Positions 26,833 to 36,112 of a DNA stretch of 64,000 nucleotides are shown in pieces. How positions within the stretch are numbered: the stretch's first letter is position 1; each line of letters starts with the position of its first letter. The position numbers and the translations under genes are program-made. This DNA comes from Burkholderia anthina (GTDB lineage Bacteria; Pseudomonadota; Gammaproteobacteria; Burkholderiales; Burkholderiaceae), in contig NZ_CM003769.1 of NCBI RefSeq assembly GCF_001547525.1, positions 62,001-126,000 on the forward strand, given 5' to 3'. The notes under the pieces were generated by a model. That model ran no database searches. It saw nothing but the letters and a program-made list of their open reading frames with translations, and had not been told where the DNA came from.

Positions 26833-27513
26833 CCGAACTGCTCCTGACTGTGGGAAGTGGGTCCAAGGGTCCAGCGTGGTTGTTCAATCCCGCTACGTCC
26901 GCTTGCTGGTGGCGGGCGCGACGTCGTACACATGCAATTCATTTAAGCATCGCCAAAATGCGGTTTGTCGCGATTCGGGCCGCCCGCACGATACGAATCG
27001 ACCGTTTTGGGCCACCCGCGCAGCATGAATTGCTGCGTGCGCGCACGTGTCGCCGTTGGCCCGGCGGCGTGTCGCGGCGGTTGCCGAACCCGTGTCGATG
27101 CAGGAAATCGTAAGGCCGCAGCCGCCGCAGATTGCGCCGACAAAATTGCCCATTCGGCATCCGGCGCGCGTTTGGCTCACCCAAACCGCACGTTTGTATC
27201 GAATGGGCGTGCGCGCGCCGAGCGCGGTCGAAATGCGCGGCACGTTGCGGCAGATCGCCGCATGCACGGGCGTCGGCGGTGGCGGTCGCGACGGTGCGTC
27301 GCGCAGGAAAGTTCAGAAGAATGCCGCGCGATCGGAACGGCGCTGGGAGAAGACGGGAAGATGACGGGACTGCCCGGGAACCGGGCCCGTGCGGCCGTCA
27401 GGCGCCGCGCCCGCGTGCCGCGGCGCGTGCGTCACCGGCATGTCGGCGCGCACGCCGGCGCGGCGCACGGGAGGCGGGAGATGCGCCGGCTGCCCGCGGA
27501 CGGCGCGAAGCCG
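26833..27513. promoter_or_regulatory. 681-bp intergenic region with several dyads upstream of the ABC operon
   Basis: No gene is supported here. The left part, upstream of the receptor gene, holds a loose dyad CCAAAA...CGATTCG / CGAATCG...TTTTGG (26953-27010), a perfect 7-bp repeat CGCAGCA-TGAAT-TGCTGCG (27019-27037), CAAAATTG (27141-27148) and GTTTGG-CTCAC-CCAAAC (27170-27186). AT-rich islands in a GC-rich background suggest protein-binding sites. The right third, 27250-27513, shows nothing recognisable. Confidence 0.45.
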
Positions 27514-29052
27514 TCAGGCCGCCAGCCGGAATACCGATACGGCGGCCCGCAGGCGCGCGGCCTGCTCGTCCAGCGACGAGGCGGCGGCCGCCGCCTGCTC
27601 GACGAGCGCGGCGTTCTGCTGCGTGACTTCGTCCATTTGCGCGACCGCCAGCCCGATCTGTTCGATGCCGGTGCTTTGCTCGGCCGACGCCGCCGAAATC
27701 TCGCCCATGATGTCGGCCACCCGGTCGATCGAGCGGACGATCTCCGTCATGCGCTCACCGGCCGTCTCGACGAGCCGGCTGCCGCTGCCGGCCCGCTCGA
27801 CCGACGCGTCGATCAATCCCTTGATGTCCTTCGCGGCCGCGGCGCTGCGTTGCGCGAGCGAGCGGACTTCCGATGCGACGACGGCGAACCCGCGCCCCTC
27901 CTCGCCGGCCCGCGCGGCTTCCACCGCGGCGTTGAGCGCGAGAATGTTGGTCTGGAATGCGATGCTTTCGATGACGACGGTAATGTCGGCGATCCGTACC
28001 GATCCGTCCGAAATCTGCCGCATCGTTTCGACGACCGCCTGCACGGCGGCGCCGCCGAGCTCGGTCGCATCCTTCGCCTGAGCCACGAGCGCATTCGCCT
28101 GGCGTGCGTTGTCGGCATTCTGTTTGACCGTGGACGTGATCTGCTCCATGCTCGCGGCCGTTTCCTGCAGCGACGCGGCCTGCTGCTCCGTGCGCTGCGA
28201 CAGATCCAGGTTGCCTTGCGCGATCTCGCCGGTGCCGGTGGCGATCGAGTGGGTCGTGGTCTGGATTTCGGCGATGGTCTCGGTCAGCCGCGCCTTCATG
28301 TCGCCGAGCGCGACGAGCAGGCTGCCGGGCGCGGCGCGCGCCGTATCGAACTGCACGTCCAGATCGCCGGCGGCGATACGGGCGGCGATCTGCGTCGCGT
28401 GCGCGGGCTCCCCGCCGAGCGTACGCCTGACGCTGCGCAGCACGCCCCATGCGATGGCCGCGAGCGCCGCGGCGATGACGAGCGCGACGGCGCCCAGCAC
28501 CATCGCGAGCCGGGTAAACGCCGCATTGATGTCGTCGTAGAAAAATCCCGTGCCGATCCACCAGTTCCAGTCGGGAATCGCGACCACGCCCTGGAGTTTC
28601 GGCTCCAGGTCCGCATCGGGGCTGCGCTTGACCAGCACGTCGACGAGCGCGAAATGCGCCTGCGCCATGCCCGCGCGGTACGCCTCGCTGTCGGTCAGGC
28701 CGCTGGTCGTGCGGTTGCCTTTCGCGCGCGTGCCGATGAATTTCGCGTTCGGGTGCACGAGGTTGACGCCGTCGGACGTCGTGACCCAGAAGTAGCTCTT
28801 CGAATTCGCGTTGAGCGCCGACAATGCGGCCTTGGCCTGCTGCTGCGCCTGCTCCTGCGTGAGCGTGCCGTTCGTCTGCATCGCGCGATACGAATCGACC
28901 AGATGCTCGGCCTTGGTCAGCAGAATGACGACCTCTTCGCGGCGGCTGTCGATCAGCGCGTCGCGCAGCGTATGCAGCGACAACGCGGCGAGCAGAACGA
29001 CGCCGAGCAGCGCCGCGACGACGAGCATCAGCAGTTTCGTGGACAACTTCAT
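27514..29052 (-). CDS. Methyl-accepting chemotaxis protein with sCACHE_2-type sensor
   Basis: 512 aa from the ATG at 29052 ([17 protein letters not shown]). Transmembrane helix 1 spans about 8-30, and the periplasmic sensor about 35-185 includes [18 protein letters not shown] and [12 protein letters not shown], typical of single-CACHE receptors. Helix 2 is about 188-210, then HAMP and a long signalling coiled coil with the hairpin tip [20 protein letters not shown] and [17 protein letters not shown]. No pentapeptide CheR tether is evident at the C-terminus. A FliA-type promoter lies upstream. Its place beside the ABC importer suggests chemotaxis towards the same compound. Confidence 0.92.
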   Translation of the reverse strand: MKLSTKLLMLVVAALLGVVLLAALSLHTLRDALIDSRREEVVILLTKAEHLVDSYRAMQTNGTLTQEQAQQQAKAALSALNANSKSYFWVTTSDGVNLVHPNAKFIGTRAKGNRTTSGLTDSEAYRAGMAQAHFALVDVLVKRSPDADLEPKLQGVVAIPDWNWWIGTGFFYDDINAAFTRLAMVLGAVALVIAAALAAIAWGVLRSVRRTLGGEPAHATQIAARIAAGDLDVQFDTARAAPGSLLVALGDMKARLTETIAEIQTTTHSIATGTGEIAQGNLDLSQRTEQQAASLQETAASMEQITSTVKQNADNARQANALVAQAKDATELGGAAVQAVVETMRQISDGSVRIADITVVIESIAFQTNILALNAAVEAARAGEEGRGFAVVASEVRSLAQRSAAAAKDIKGLIDASVERAGSGSRLVETAGERMTEIVRSIDRVADIMGEISAASAEQSTGIEQIGLAVAQMDEVTQQNAALVEQAAAAASSLDEQAARLRAAVSVFRLAA

Positions 29053-29086
29053 GCGGGGGCCTCGCAATATTAACCGTTCGGTACAT

Positions 29087-29113
29087 ATATCGGCCCGGGC
29101 GGGCCGGCCTTGA
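29087..29113 (-). promoter_or_regulatory. Candidate sigma-28 (FliA) promoter of the chemoreceptor gene
   Basis: Read on the minus strand: TCAAG, 14 bases, then GCCGATAT, matching the flagellar sigma-28 consensus (TAAAG, 14 bases, GCCGATAA) in spacing and nearly in sequence. The -10 element ends 35 bases before the start codon. This places the receptor in the flagellar class III regulon. Confidence 0.7.
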
Positions 29114-29240
29114 ACGATTCAATATCGGTAATTACCCTCGCTTCGTGCGCTGAACGAACGCGCGACGAGACGCGACGGGCCCCTGCGGCATCGCGGCCGC
29201 GTCCCGTCGCGCGTTCGATGGATCTGCCGGCGCCGGCGGC

Positions 29241-29909
29241 TTACAGCCCGAGCTGCGTCGCGAGATGGCCGATGTCCGACACTTCGTAATAGTTGTAGAA
29301 CGGCGTGCCCGGCTCGTGGCCGCGGTTCACGAACGCCTTGTGCTTGATCCCGAGATCCTCGGCCGTCATCAGGTCGTAGCGCAGGCTCGACGACACGTGC
29401 AGCACGTCCTCCGGCTTGCAGCCGAGCTTGTCGAACATGTATTCGAAGCCCTGCATCCGCGGCTTGTACGATTGCGCCTGCTGCGCGGTGAACACGGCAT
29501 GGAACGGTGCGCCGAGCTTGTCGACGTTGCTCATGATCTGCTCGTCCATCGCGTTCGACAGGATCACGAGCTTGTACTTCGACGCCAGCCGCGACAGCCC
29601 GGCCGGCACGTCCGGGTGCGGGCCCCACGTCGGCACCGCCAGATAGAAGCGCTCGGCCTCGGCTTCGTCGAACTTCACGCCGATCCGCGCGCAGGTGCGG
29701 CGGACCGCGTTGACGACGACGTCGCGGTACGGCTTCCACGCGCCGAGCACCTCGTCGAGCCGATAGGCGGCGAACGCGCGCACGAATGCCTCCATCGCGG
29801 CCGGCGTCAGCCGGTCCGCATAGATTTCGCGCGCCGTCTCGGCCATCCGGAAATGGGTCAGCGTGCCGTAGCAGTCGAAGGTGATGTACTTCGGTTCAAA
29901 CTGGATCAT
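29241..29909 (-). CDS. HAD-superfamily hydrolase, haloacid dehalogenase type II-like
   Basis: 222 aa. Motif I is FDCYGTLTHF (nucleophile Asp15), motif II LVILSNAMDEQI, and the conserved Lys is in SYKPRMQGF. Type II haloacid dehalogenases and related phosphatases share this pattern; the real substrate is unclear. The ATG is at 29909. It diverges from the GNAT gene across a 466-bp region and lies downstream of shared operator candidates. It may be part of the amine island. Confidence 0.85.
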   Translation of the reverse strand: MIQFEPKYITFDCYGTLTHFRMAETAREIYADRLTPAAMEAFVRAFAAYRLDEVLGAWKPYRDVVVNAVRRTCARIGVKFDEAEAERFYLAVPTWGPHPDVPAGLSRLASKYKLVILSNAMDEQIMSNVDKLGAPFHAVFTAQQAQSYKPRMQGFEYMFDKLGCKPEDVLHVSSSLRYDLMTAEDLGIKHKAFVNRGHEPGTPFYNYYEVSDIGHLATQLGL

Positions 29910-30375
29910 GGTGACGTCCTGTCGGTGTGAAGCCCCGGCAGGGCCGGGGGCGGGCTGGGTTGTACGAAATTGAATCAGGGCAAAAAGTCGTTCGCGCGTC
30001 GTTCGGCGCCGCTCAAAACGCAGAATCGCCGCGTGTTGCGCGGCACATGCAGCACGATCTGCGGTGCGATCCGGCGGGCGCCGCGGAGCCGGCCGATGGG
30101 CGCCGCGCCACCGCGGCCGGCTCGCCTGCCGGTGAGGCCCTTCCGCAGGCGGCACTGCCGCCGTGTATTCATCGTAGCGGCATTCCCACAGCACGAATGG
30201 TCGGATCGACCGGCCGCGCCGGCACGATCCGCGCGTTCGTGCGCGCCGATCGCGCGGGTTTGCGTCGATCGCGCGCCAGCGCCCGCCGGCGCGGGAAAAC
30301 AGGCGAATCGTCCTATCCGCGCCGCCACCGCGCTGGCAGAGTGAACGAGTCATTTCCACCCATCCGGAGTCCGGC
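29910..30375. promoter_or_regulatory. 466-bp divergent control region, HAD / GNAT
   Basis: No gene is supported. It holds GAAATTG (29966-29972), GGGCAAAAAGTCG near 29977, the 23-base element at 30012-30034 described for the oxidase promoter, and a GGCGGC-ACT-GCCGCC hairpin (30148-30162). The elements are oriented toward the HAD gene. The remaining GC-rich sequence shows no RNA gene. Confidence 0.4.
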
Positions 30376-31236
30376 GTGTCCGACCTCAATCCTTCCCGCA
30401 CGCTTACCTATCGCCCGTTCGCCGAAACGGACCTGCCCGCCGCGCATCGTCTGTCGGAGGCCGTCAAGTTGCCGCACCGGCTCGATGACTGGCGCTTCGT
30501 GTTCCAGCTCGGCGGCGGCTTCGTCGCCGAAGACGAAACCGGCGTCGTCGGCACCGCGCTCGGCTGGCGCTTCGGCGAATCGCACGCGTCGCTCGGCATG
30601 GTCATCGTGTCCCCCGAGCGCCAGGGCCGCGGCATCGGGCGCGAGTTGATGACCCGCGTGGTCGACAGCCTCGGCACGCGAACCATCTTTCTGCATGCGA
30701 CGCCGGCGGGCGAGCCGCTGTACGCGAAATTCGGATTCGACGTGATCGATACGATCGATCAGCACCAGGGCGCCGCGTTCCAGCCTCCGCTGATCTCGCT
30801 GCCGCCCGGCGAGCGCCTGCGCCCGCTCGGCACCAACGACGGGCCGCGCCTCGCCGCGCTCGCGTCGCGCGCCGCCGGCTACGAACGCGGCGCGGTGATC
30901 GATGCGCTGCTCGACGCCGCGAACGGGATCGCGCTCGACCGCGACGGCGAGCTGCTCGGCTTCGCGCTGTTCCGCCGGTTCGGCCGCGGCCACGTGATCG
31001 GCCCGGTGGTCGCACCCGATGCACTGCGCGCGCAAGCGCTGATCAGCCACTGGCTCGCGCTGAACGAGGGCATGTTCGTGCGGCTCGACGTGCCGGGCGA
31101 CAGCGGGCTGTCCGACTGGCTGCAAGGGCTCGGGCTGCCGCGCGTCGACACCGTCGTCGCGATGGCGCGCGGCGCAACGCCCGCGCGTGACCCGGCGCTG
31201 CGCACGTACGCGATCGTGAACCAGGCGCTCGGTTGA
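30376..31236 (+). CDS. GNAT-family N-acetyltransferase (tandem-domain paralog)
   Basis: 286 aa from a GTG start preceded by GGAG 7 bases upstream. The acetyl-CoA loop is SPERQGRGIGRELMTR, followed by ATPAGEPLYAKFGF; the C-terminal half has GELLGFALFRRFGRGHVIGP. The organisation and many motifs match the 12048-12950 protein, so these are paralogs flanking the amine island. It is followed by the hydroxyacid dehydrogenase with a 12-bp gap. N-acetylation of an amine intermediate is a reasonable guess. Confidence 0.85.
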   Translation: MSDLNPSRTLTYRPFAETDLPAAHRLSEAVKLPHRLDDWRFVFQLGGGFVAEDETGVVGTALGWRFGESHASLGMVIVSPERQGRGIGRELMTRVVDSLGTRTIFLHATPAGEPLYAKFGFDVIDTIDQHQGAAFQPPLISLPPGERLRPLGTNDGPRLAALASRAAGYERGAVIDALLDAANGIALDRDGELLGFALFRRFGRGHVIGPVVAPDALRAQALISHWLALNEGMFVRLDVPGDSGLSDWLQGLGLPRVDTVVAMARGATPARDPALRTYAIVNQALG

Positions 31237-31247
31237 CAGGACGCACG

Positions 31248-32174
31248 ATGAGCTTTCTCTACAAGGCCGACCCGGTGCGCGGCGCGCAGTGGGCGGCGCG
31301 CTTCGCGCAACAGGCGCCCGATCTGCCGTTCCGGATCTGGCCGGACCTCGGCGACGCCGAAGCCGTCCGCTATCTCGCCGCATGGCAGCCGCCGGACGAT
31401 CCGGTCGCGTTGCTGCCGAACCTCGAAGTCGTGTTCTCGGTCGGCGCCGGCATCGACCAGTTCGACCTGTCGCGCGTGCCTTCGCACATCCCCGTCGTGC
31501 GGATGATCGAGCCGGGCATCGTCGAAGGGATGGTCGAATACGTGACGCAGGCCGTGCTGACGATCCATCGCGACCTGTTCGACTATGCGGCGCAGCAGCG
31601 CGACCAGGTGTGGCGCGAGCATCCCGTGCGCGCGGCTGCGTCGCGGCGCGTCGGCGTGCTCGGGCTCGGCACGCTCGGCCAGGCCGTGCTCGACACGCTG
31701 CGGCGCTTCGGTTTCCCGTGCGCCGGCTGGAGCCGCACCCCGCGCACGCTCGACGGCGTCGACTGCTACGCGGGCGACGCGGCGCTCGATGCGTTCCTTG
31801 CCCGCACCGACATCCTGATCTGCCTGCTGCCGCTGACCGACAGCACGCGCGGCCTGCTCGGCGCGCGCGTGTTCGATGCGCTGCCGGCCGGCGCGTCGCT
31901 CGTGCAGGTCGGGCGCGGCCCGCAACTGGATTCGGCGGCGCTGCTCGCGGCGCTCGCGAGCGGCCGCCTCGACAGCGCGATCCTCGACGTGACGGATCCC
32001 GAACCGCTGCCGGCCGGCCATCCGTTCTGGACGCACCCGCGCATTCGCATCACGCCGCACATCGCCAGCGCGACGCGGCCCGACACCGCGGTCGACGCGG
32101 TGCTCGCGAACCTCGCCCGCCATCGCGCGGGCCAGCCGATGATCGGCGTCGTCGATCGCACGCGCGGCTATTGA
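31248..32174 (+). CDS. D-2-hydroxyacid dehydrogenase, GhrA-like (glyoxylate/hydroxypyruvate reductase A type)
   Basis: 308 aa from the ATG at 31248, with AGGA 7 bases upstream. NAD(P)-binding loop RVGVLGLGTLGQAVLD; the active-site pattern includes the Arg in QVGRGPQLD, Glu in DPEPLPAGHPFW and His in TPHIASATRP. It shares the GhrA-type short N-terminus and the SVGAGIDQF motif. It reduces 2-keto acids such as glyoxylate or hydroxypyruvate. It is co-oriented with the GNAT upstream and the aminotransferase downstream (163 bp). Confidence 0.87.
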   Translation: MSFLYKADPVRGAQWAARFAQQAPDLPFRIWPDLGDAEAVRYLAAWQPPDDPVALLPNLEVVFSVGAGIDQFDLSRVPSHIPVVRMIEPGIVEGMVEYVTQAVLTIHRDLFDYAAQQRDQVWREHPVRAAASRRVGVLGLGTLGQAVLDTLRRFGFPCAGWSRTPRTLDGVDCYAGDAALDAFLARTDILICLLPLTDSTRGLLGARVFDALPAGASLVQVGRGPQLDSAALLAALASGRLDSAILDVTDPEPLPAGHPFWTHPRIRITPHIASATRPDTAVDAVLANLARHRAGQPMIGVVDRTRGY

Positions 32175-32337
32175 CCCGACGCGCGCCCGGCCCGCCGGGC
32201 GCGCAGCAGAAAATGCCGAAGCGCCCCGTGCAAACGCCGCGCGCGTACGTTTCGGGCCTCAAATTGAAGACGCATGCGGATTTCTCGCCCGTTAGCATGA
32301 ACTCACCGCTGACACCTGACGAGAGTCCTGCCCTTCC

Positions 32338-33738
32338 ATGAACCAAGCCGCGCTGATCGAAGCCGATCGTCAACACCTGATCCACCCCGTCGTCAATTAC
32401 CGTGCGCACGAGGCGCGCGGCGTCACCGTGCTGGAATCCTCGGACGGCGTGTTCCTGCGCGACGCCGCGGGCCACACGCTGCTCGACGCGTTCTCGGGCC
32501 TGTGGTGCGTGAACGTCGGCTACGGCCGCGACAGCATCGTGAAAGCCGCCGCCGACCAGTTGGCGAAGCTGCCCTACGCGACCGGCTATTTCCATTTCGG
32601 CTCGCAGCCGGCGATCGAGCTCGCCGAGCGGCTCGCCGCGCTGGCGCCGCCGTCGCTGAACCGCGTGTACTTCACGCTCGGCGGCTCGGACGCGGTCGAT
32701 TCCGCGATCCGTTTCATCACGCACTATTTCAACGCGACCGGCCGCCCGTCGAAGAAGCAGATGATCGCGCTGGAACGCGGCTATCACGGCTCGTCGTCGA
32801 TCGGCGCCGGCCTCACCGCGCTGCCGGCGTTCCACCGTCATTTCGACCTGCCGCGCGCGGACCAGCACCATATTCCGTCGCCCTACCCGTACCGCCATCC
32901 GCTCGGCGACGATCCGCAGGCGCTGATCGCCGCGTCGGTCGCCGCGCTCGAGGCGAAGGTCGCCGAACTCGGCGCGGACAACGTCGCCGCCTTCTTCTGC
33001 GAGCCCGTACAGGGCTCCGGCGGCGTGATCGTGCCGCCGGCCGGCTGGCTGAAGGCGATGCGCGACGCGTGCCGGCGCCTCGGCATCCTGTTCGTCGCCG
33101 ACGAGGTGATCACCGGCTTCGGCCGCACGGGCCCGCTGTTCGCATGCGAGGCCGAACAGGTCGATCCGGACCTGATGACCGTCGCGAAGGGACTGACCGC
33201 CGGCTATGCGCCGATGGGCGCGGTGCTGATGTCCGACGAAATCTACGAAGGGATCGCGGGCGATCGCGCCGATTCGCCGGTGGTCGGGCACGGCCACACG
33301 TATTCCGCGCATCCGGTGAGCGCGGCCATCGGCCTCGAGGTGCTGAAGCTCTATCACGAGGGCGGGCTGCTCGCGAACGGCCAGGCGATGGCGCCGCGCT
33401 TCGCGGCCGGGCTCGATGCGCTGCGCGCGCATCCGCTCGTCGGCGACGCACGCTCGATCGGCCTGCTCGGCGCGCTCGAACTGGTGACCGACAAGGCGCG
33501 CAAGACGCGCTTCGACCCGGCGCTGAACGTGCCGGACAAGATCGCGGCGGCCGCGTACGCGAACGGCGTGGTGTTCCGCGCGTTCGGCGACGGCGTGCTC
33601 GGCTTCGCGCCGGCGCTGAGCTTCACCGCAGGCGAATTCGACCTGCTGTTCGAACGTGTGCGCAAGACGCTCGACGACGTGCTGGCCGACGCCGGCGTGC
33701 AGCGCGCGCTCGACGCCGCGCATGCGCAGCCGGCCTGA
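32338..33738 (+). CDS. Class III omega-aminotransferase (PLP-dependent)
   Basis: 466 aa. PLP-binding features: FTLGGSDAVDSAIRF, the Asp in FVADEVITGFGRTG (Asp255) and Lys284 in TVAKGLTAGYAPMG. It resembles the omega-amine/beta-alanine:pyruvate transaminase group that converts terminal amines such as putrescine, GABA or beta-alanine to aldehydes. An AT-rich CAAATTGAAG element lies at 32260-32269, about 70 bp upstream. Followed by an Lrp-type regulator and an aldehyde dehydrogenase, it fits a transamination-oxidation pair. Confidence 0.9.
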   Translation: MNQAALIEADRQHLIHPVVNYRAHEARGVTVLESSDGVFLRDAAGHTLLDAFSGLWCVNVGYGRDSIVKAAADQLAKLPYATGYFHFGSQPAIELAERLAALAPPSLNRVYFTLGGSDAVDSAIRFITHYFNATGRPSKKQMIALERGYHGSSSIGAGLTALPAFHRHFDLPRADQHHIPSPYPYRHPLGDDPQALIAASVAALEAKVAELGADNVAAFFCEPVQGSGGVIVPPAGWLKAMRDACRRLGILFVADEVITGFGRTGPLFACEAEQVDPDLMTVAKGLTAGYAPMGAVLMSDEIYEGIAGDRADSPVVGHGHTYSAHPVSAAIGLEVLKLYHEGGLLANGQAMAPRFAAGLDALRAHPLVGDARSIGLLGALELVTDKARKTRFDPALNVPDKIAAAAYANGVVFRAFGDGVLGFAPALSFTAGEFDLLFERVRKTLDDVLADAGVQRALDAAHAQPA

Positions 33739-33822
33739 CGGGCCAAGGGAAAGCCGGGCTTGTGGTGGCCATCGTTCGACTCTAAAGTAACCGGACATTC
33801 CATTTTTCCGACTCACGTGAAC

Positions 33823-34314
33823 ATGACGGACAGCAAGCTGGATCGCATCGACCTGCGCATCCTCTCCCAGTTGCAGAAGCGCGGCCGCATGACCAACGTC
33901 GAACTGGCCGACGCGGTCGGGCTGTCGCCCAGTCCATGCCTGATCCGCGTGAAGCGGCTCGAGAAGGCCGGCTACATCGGCGGCTACGGCGCGCACATCC
34001 AGCTCGAGAAACTCGGCGACGTGCAGGTCGTGTTTACCGAGGTCACGCTGGCCGACCACCGCCGCGAGGATTTCGACCGGTTCGTCGCGGCGATCCGCAA
34101 CGTCGACGAGATCGTCGAATGCCACCTCGCGAGCGGCGGCTACGACTACCTGCTGAAGTTCATCACGCGCAGCGTGAGCCATTACCAGACGATCGTCGAA
34201 GGCCTGCTCGAGCAGAACATCGGCATCGAGAAGTATTTCAGTTACGTGATCATCAAATCGCCGTTCGTCAAACGGCACTACCCGCTCGAATCGCTGTTCG
34301 GCGAACGTCACTGA
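33823..34314 (+). CDS. Lrp/AsnC-family transcriptional regulator
   Basis: 163 aa. The N-terminal HTH (LDRIDLRILSQLQKRGRMTN, ELADAVGLSPSPCLIRVKRL) is followed by a RAM ligand-binding domain (residues about 65-150) with the SGGYDYLLKF motif. The ATG at 33823 is chosen; a GTG lies two codons upstream. Regulators of this type usually control adjacent amino-acid or amine catabolic genes and bind AT-rich sites, which fits the AT-rich elements in this island. Confidence 0.88.
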   Translation: MTDSKLDRIDLRILSQLQKRGRMTNVELADAVGLSPSPCLIRVKRLEKAGYIGGYGAHIQLEKLGDVQVVFTEVTLADHRREDFDRFVAAIRNVDEIVECHLASGGYDYLLKFITRSVSHYQTIVEGLLEQNIGIEKYFSYVIIKSPFVKRHYPLESLFGERH

Positions 34315-34421
34315 CGCACGGCCGCGTCACCCCGGAACGCGACAGCCCGCTGTTCGCGCAGGGGGCGTCGCGCCCCGCCGTGCCGCCTTCGTCACCGAAC
34401 CGCCTCATCCAAGGACCTGCC

Positions 34422-35894
34422 ATGCCGCTTACGCTGACCCGCACCGAACTCCTGCGCTCCGCCAACCTGATCGACGGCACGTGGCGCGACGCGCACGACG
34501 GCCGCCGCTTCGACGTCACCGATCCGGCGACGCTCGAGACCGTTGCCCACGCACCCGACAGCGGCGCCGCCGACGCACACGCGGCGACCGATGCTGCGGC
34601 ACGCGCGCTACCCGCATGGCGCGCGACGCCCGCGCGCGAACGCGCCGCGATCCTGCGCGCCTGGCATGCGGCGATCGTCGCGCACACCGACGATCTCGCG
34701 AAGCTGATGTCGCGCGAACAAGGCAAGCCACTTGCCGAAGCGCGCGGCGAAGTCGCGTACGGGGCGTCGTACGTGCTGTGGTTCGCCGAGGAAGCGACCC
34801 GCACGTATGGCGACCTGATCCCGCAGCAGCAGCGCGGCAAGCGGTTGAGCGCGGTGAAGGAGCCGATCGGCGTCGTCGCCGCGATCACGCCGTGGAATTT
34901 CCCGCTCGCGATGATCGCGCGCAAGATCGCACCCGCGCTCGCGGCCGGCTGCACGGTGGTCGCGAAGCCGGCGGAGGACACGCCGCTGACCGCGCTCGCG
35001 CTCGCGTTTCTCGCGCAGGAAGCCGGCGTGCCGGCCGGCGTGCTGAACCTGATCACCGCGTCGCGCGAACGCGGCATCGACGCCGCGGCGGACTGGCTCG
35101 CCGACGGCCGCGTGCGCAAGATCACGTTCACCGGCTCGACGCCCGTCGGCAAGCTGCTCGCGCGCGAATCGGCGGCGACGTTGAAGAAGCTGTCGCTGGA
35201 GCTTGGCGGCAATGCGCCGTTCATCGTGTTCGACGACGCCGAGCTCGATGCCGCGGTCGACGGGCTGATGGCTGCCAAATTCCGCAACGGCGGGCAGACC
35301 TGCGTGTCGCCGAATCGCGTGTACGTGCAGGCCGGCGTCTACGATGCGTTCGCGCAGAAGCTCGCCGCGCGCGTGGCCGCGCTGAAGGTCGCGCCGGCGA
35401 CCGATCCGGACGCGCAGATCGGCCCGATGATCAACGCGCGTGCGGTCGACAAGATCGCGCGCCACGTCGGCGATGCCGTCGAACGCGGCGCGCGTGTGCT
35501 GACGGGCGGCAAGCGCCTGACCGAGCTCGGCGCGAACTTCTATGCACCGACGGTGCTCGCCGACGCCACCGCCGACATGCAGCTCACCTGCGAGGAAACC
35601 TTCGGCCCGATCGCCGCGCTGTTCCGCTTCGATACCGAGGACGAAGCGGTCGATGCCGCGAACGACACGCCGTTCGGGCTCGCCGCGTATTTCTACACGC
35701 AGGACGTGCGGCGCATCGCGCGCGTGTCGGCACGGCTCGAAACGGGCATCGTCGGCATCAACGAAGGCGCGCTCGCGAGCGAGGCCGCGCCGTTCGGCGG
35801 CGTGAAGGAATCGGGCTATGGCCGCGAAGGCTCGCGCTATGGCCTCGACGATTATCTGTCGATCAAGTATCTGTGCCAGGGCGGGCTCGACTGA
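34422..35894 (+). CDS. gabD: Succinate-semialdehyde dehydrogenase-type aldehyde dehydrogenase
   Basis: 490 aa. Catalytic Glu260 is in LELGGNAPF and Cys294 in NGGQTCVSPNR; MSREQGKPLAEARGE and ITPWNFPLAMIARKIAPALA are hallmarks of the GabD subgroup (NAD(P)-dependent, succinate or glutarate semialdehyde). The ATG at 34422 has AAGGA 6-7 bases upstream. It follows the Lrp gene by 107 bp and, with the aminotransferase, could complete a GABA or 5-aminovalerate type route. The symbol is by family resemblance; other semialdehydes are possible. Confidence 0.85.
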   Translation: MPLTLTRTELLRSANLIDGTWRDAHDGRRFDVTDPATLETVAHAPDSGAADAHAATDAAARALPAWRATPARERAAILRAWHAAIVAHTDDLAKLMSREQGKPLAEARGEVAYGASYVLWFAEEATRTYGDLIPQQQRGKRLSAVKEPIGVVAAITPWNFPLAMIARKIAPALAAGCTVVAKPAEDTPLTALALAFLAQEAGVPAGVLNLITASRERGIDAAADWLADGRVRKITFTGSTPVGKLLARESAATLKKLSLELGGNAPFIVFDDAELDAAVDGLMAAKFRNGGQTCVSPNRVYVQAGVYDAFAQKLAARVAALKVAPATDPDAQIGPMINARAVDKIARHVGDAVERGARVLTGGKRLTELGANFYAPTVLADATADMQLTCEETFGPIAALFRFDTEDEAVDAANDTPFGLAAYFYTQDVRRIARVSARLETGIVGINEGALASEAAPFGGVKESGYGREGSRYGLDDYLSIKYLCQGGLD

Positions 35895-36112
35895 ACCGGG
35901 GTCGCCGCGCGTTCCGCTCCCGTTGGCGTGTCCTTGCGGGTGTGGGTGCAACGAGGCGGCCGGTGCGAGCGCCATGCCGAATCATGCGTGCGCGACGCGT
36001 CACCCCGTCGTCCCCGGCGGAGTCGTACCCGCCGCCCCGGGTAAAAACGCATTGCCAACCGGAATTTGTGTGCGCATTGTCGGCGGACGCCTCGTCCACC
36101 GCCGCACTCGCC
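35895..36112. promoter_or_regulatory. Intergenic region upstream of the AraC gene, with GTAAAAACGCATTGCC element
   Basis: 218 bp. GTAAAAACGCATTGCC at 36041-36056 resembles the elements upstream of the FAD oxidase and HAD genes. A GC-rich partial hairpin precedes it (about 36014-36040). A GTG at 36068 in frame with the AraC gene leaves its true start open. Confidence 0.35.
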
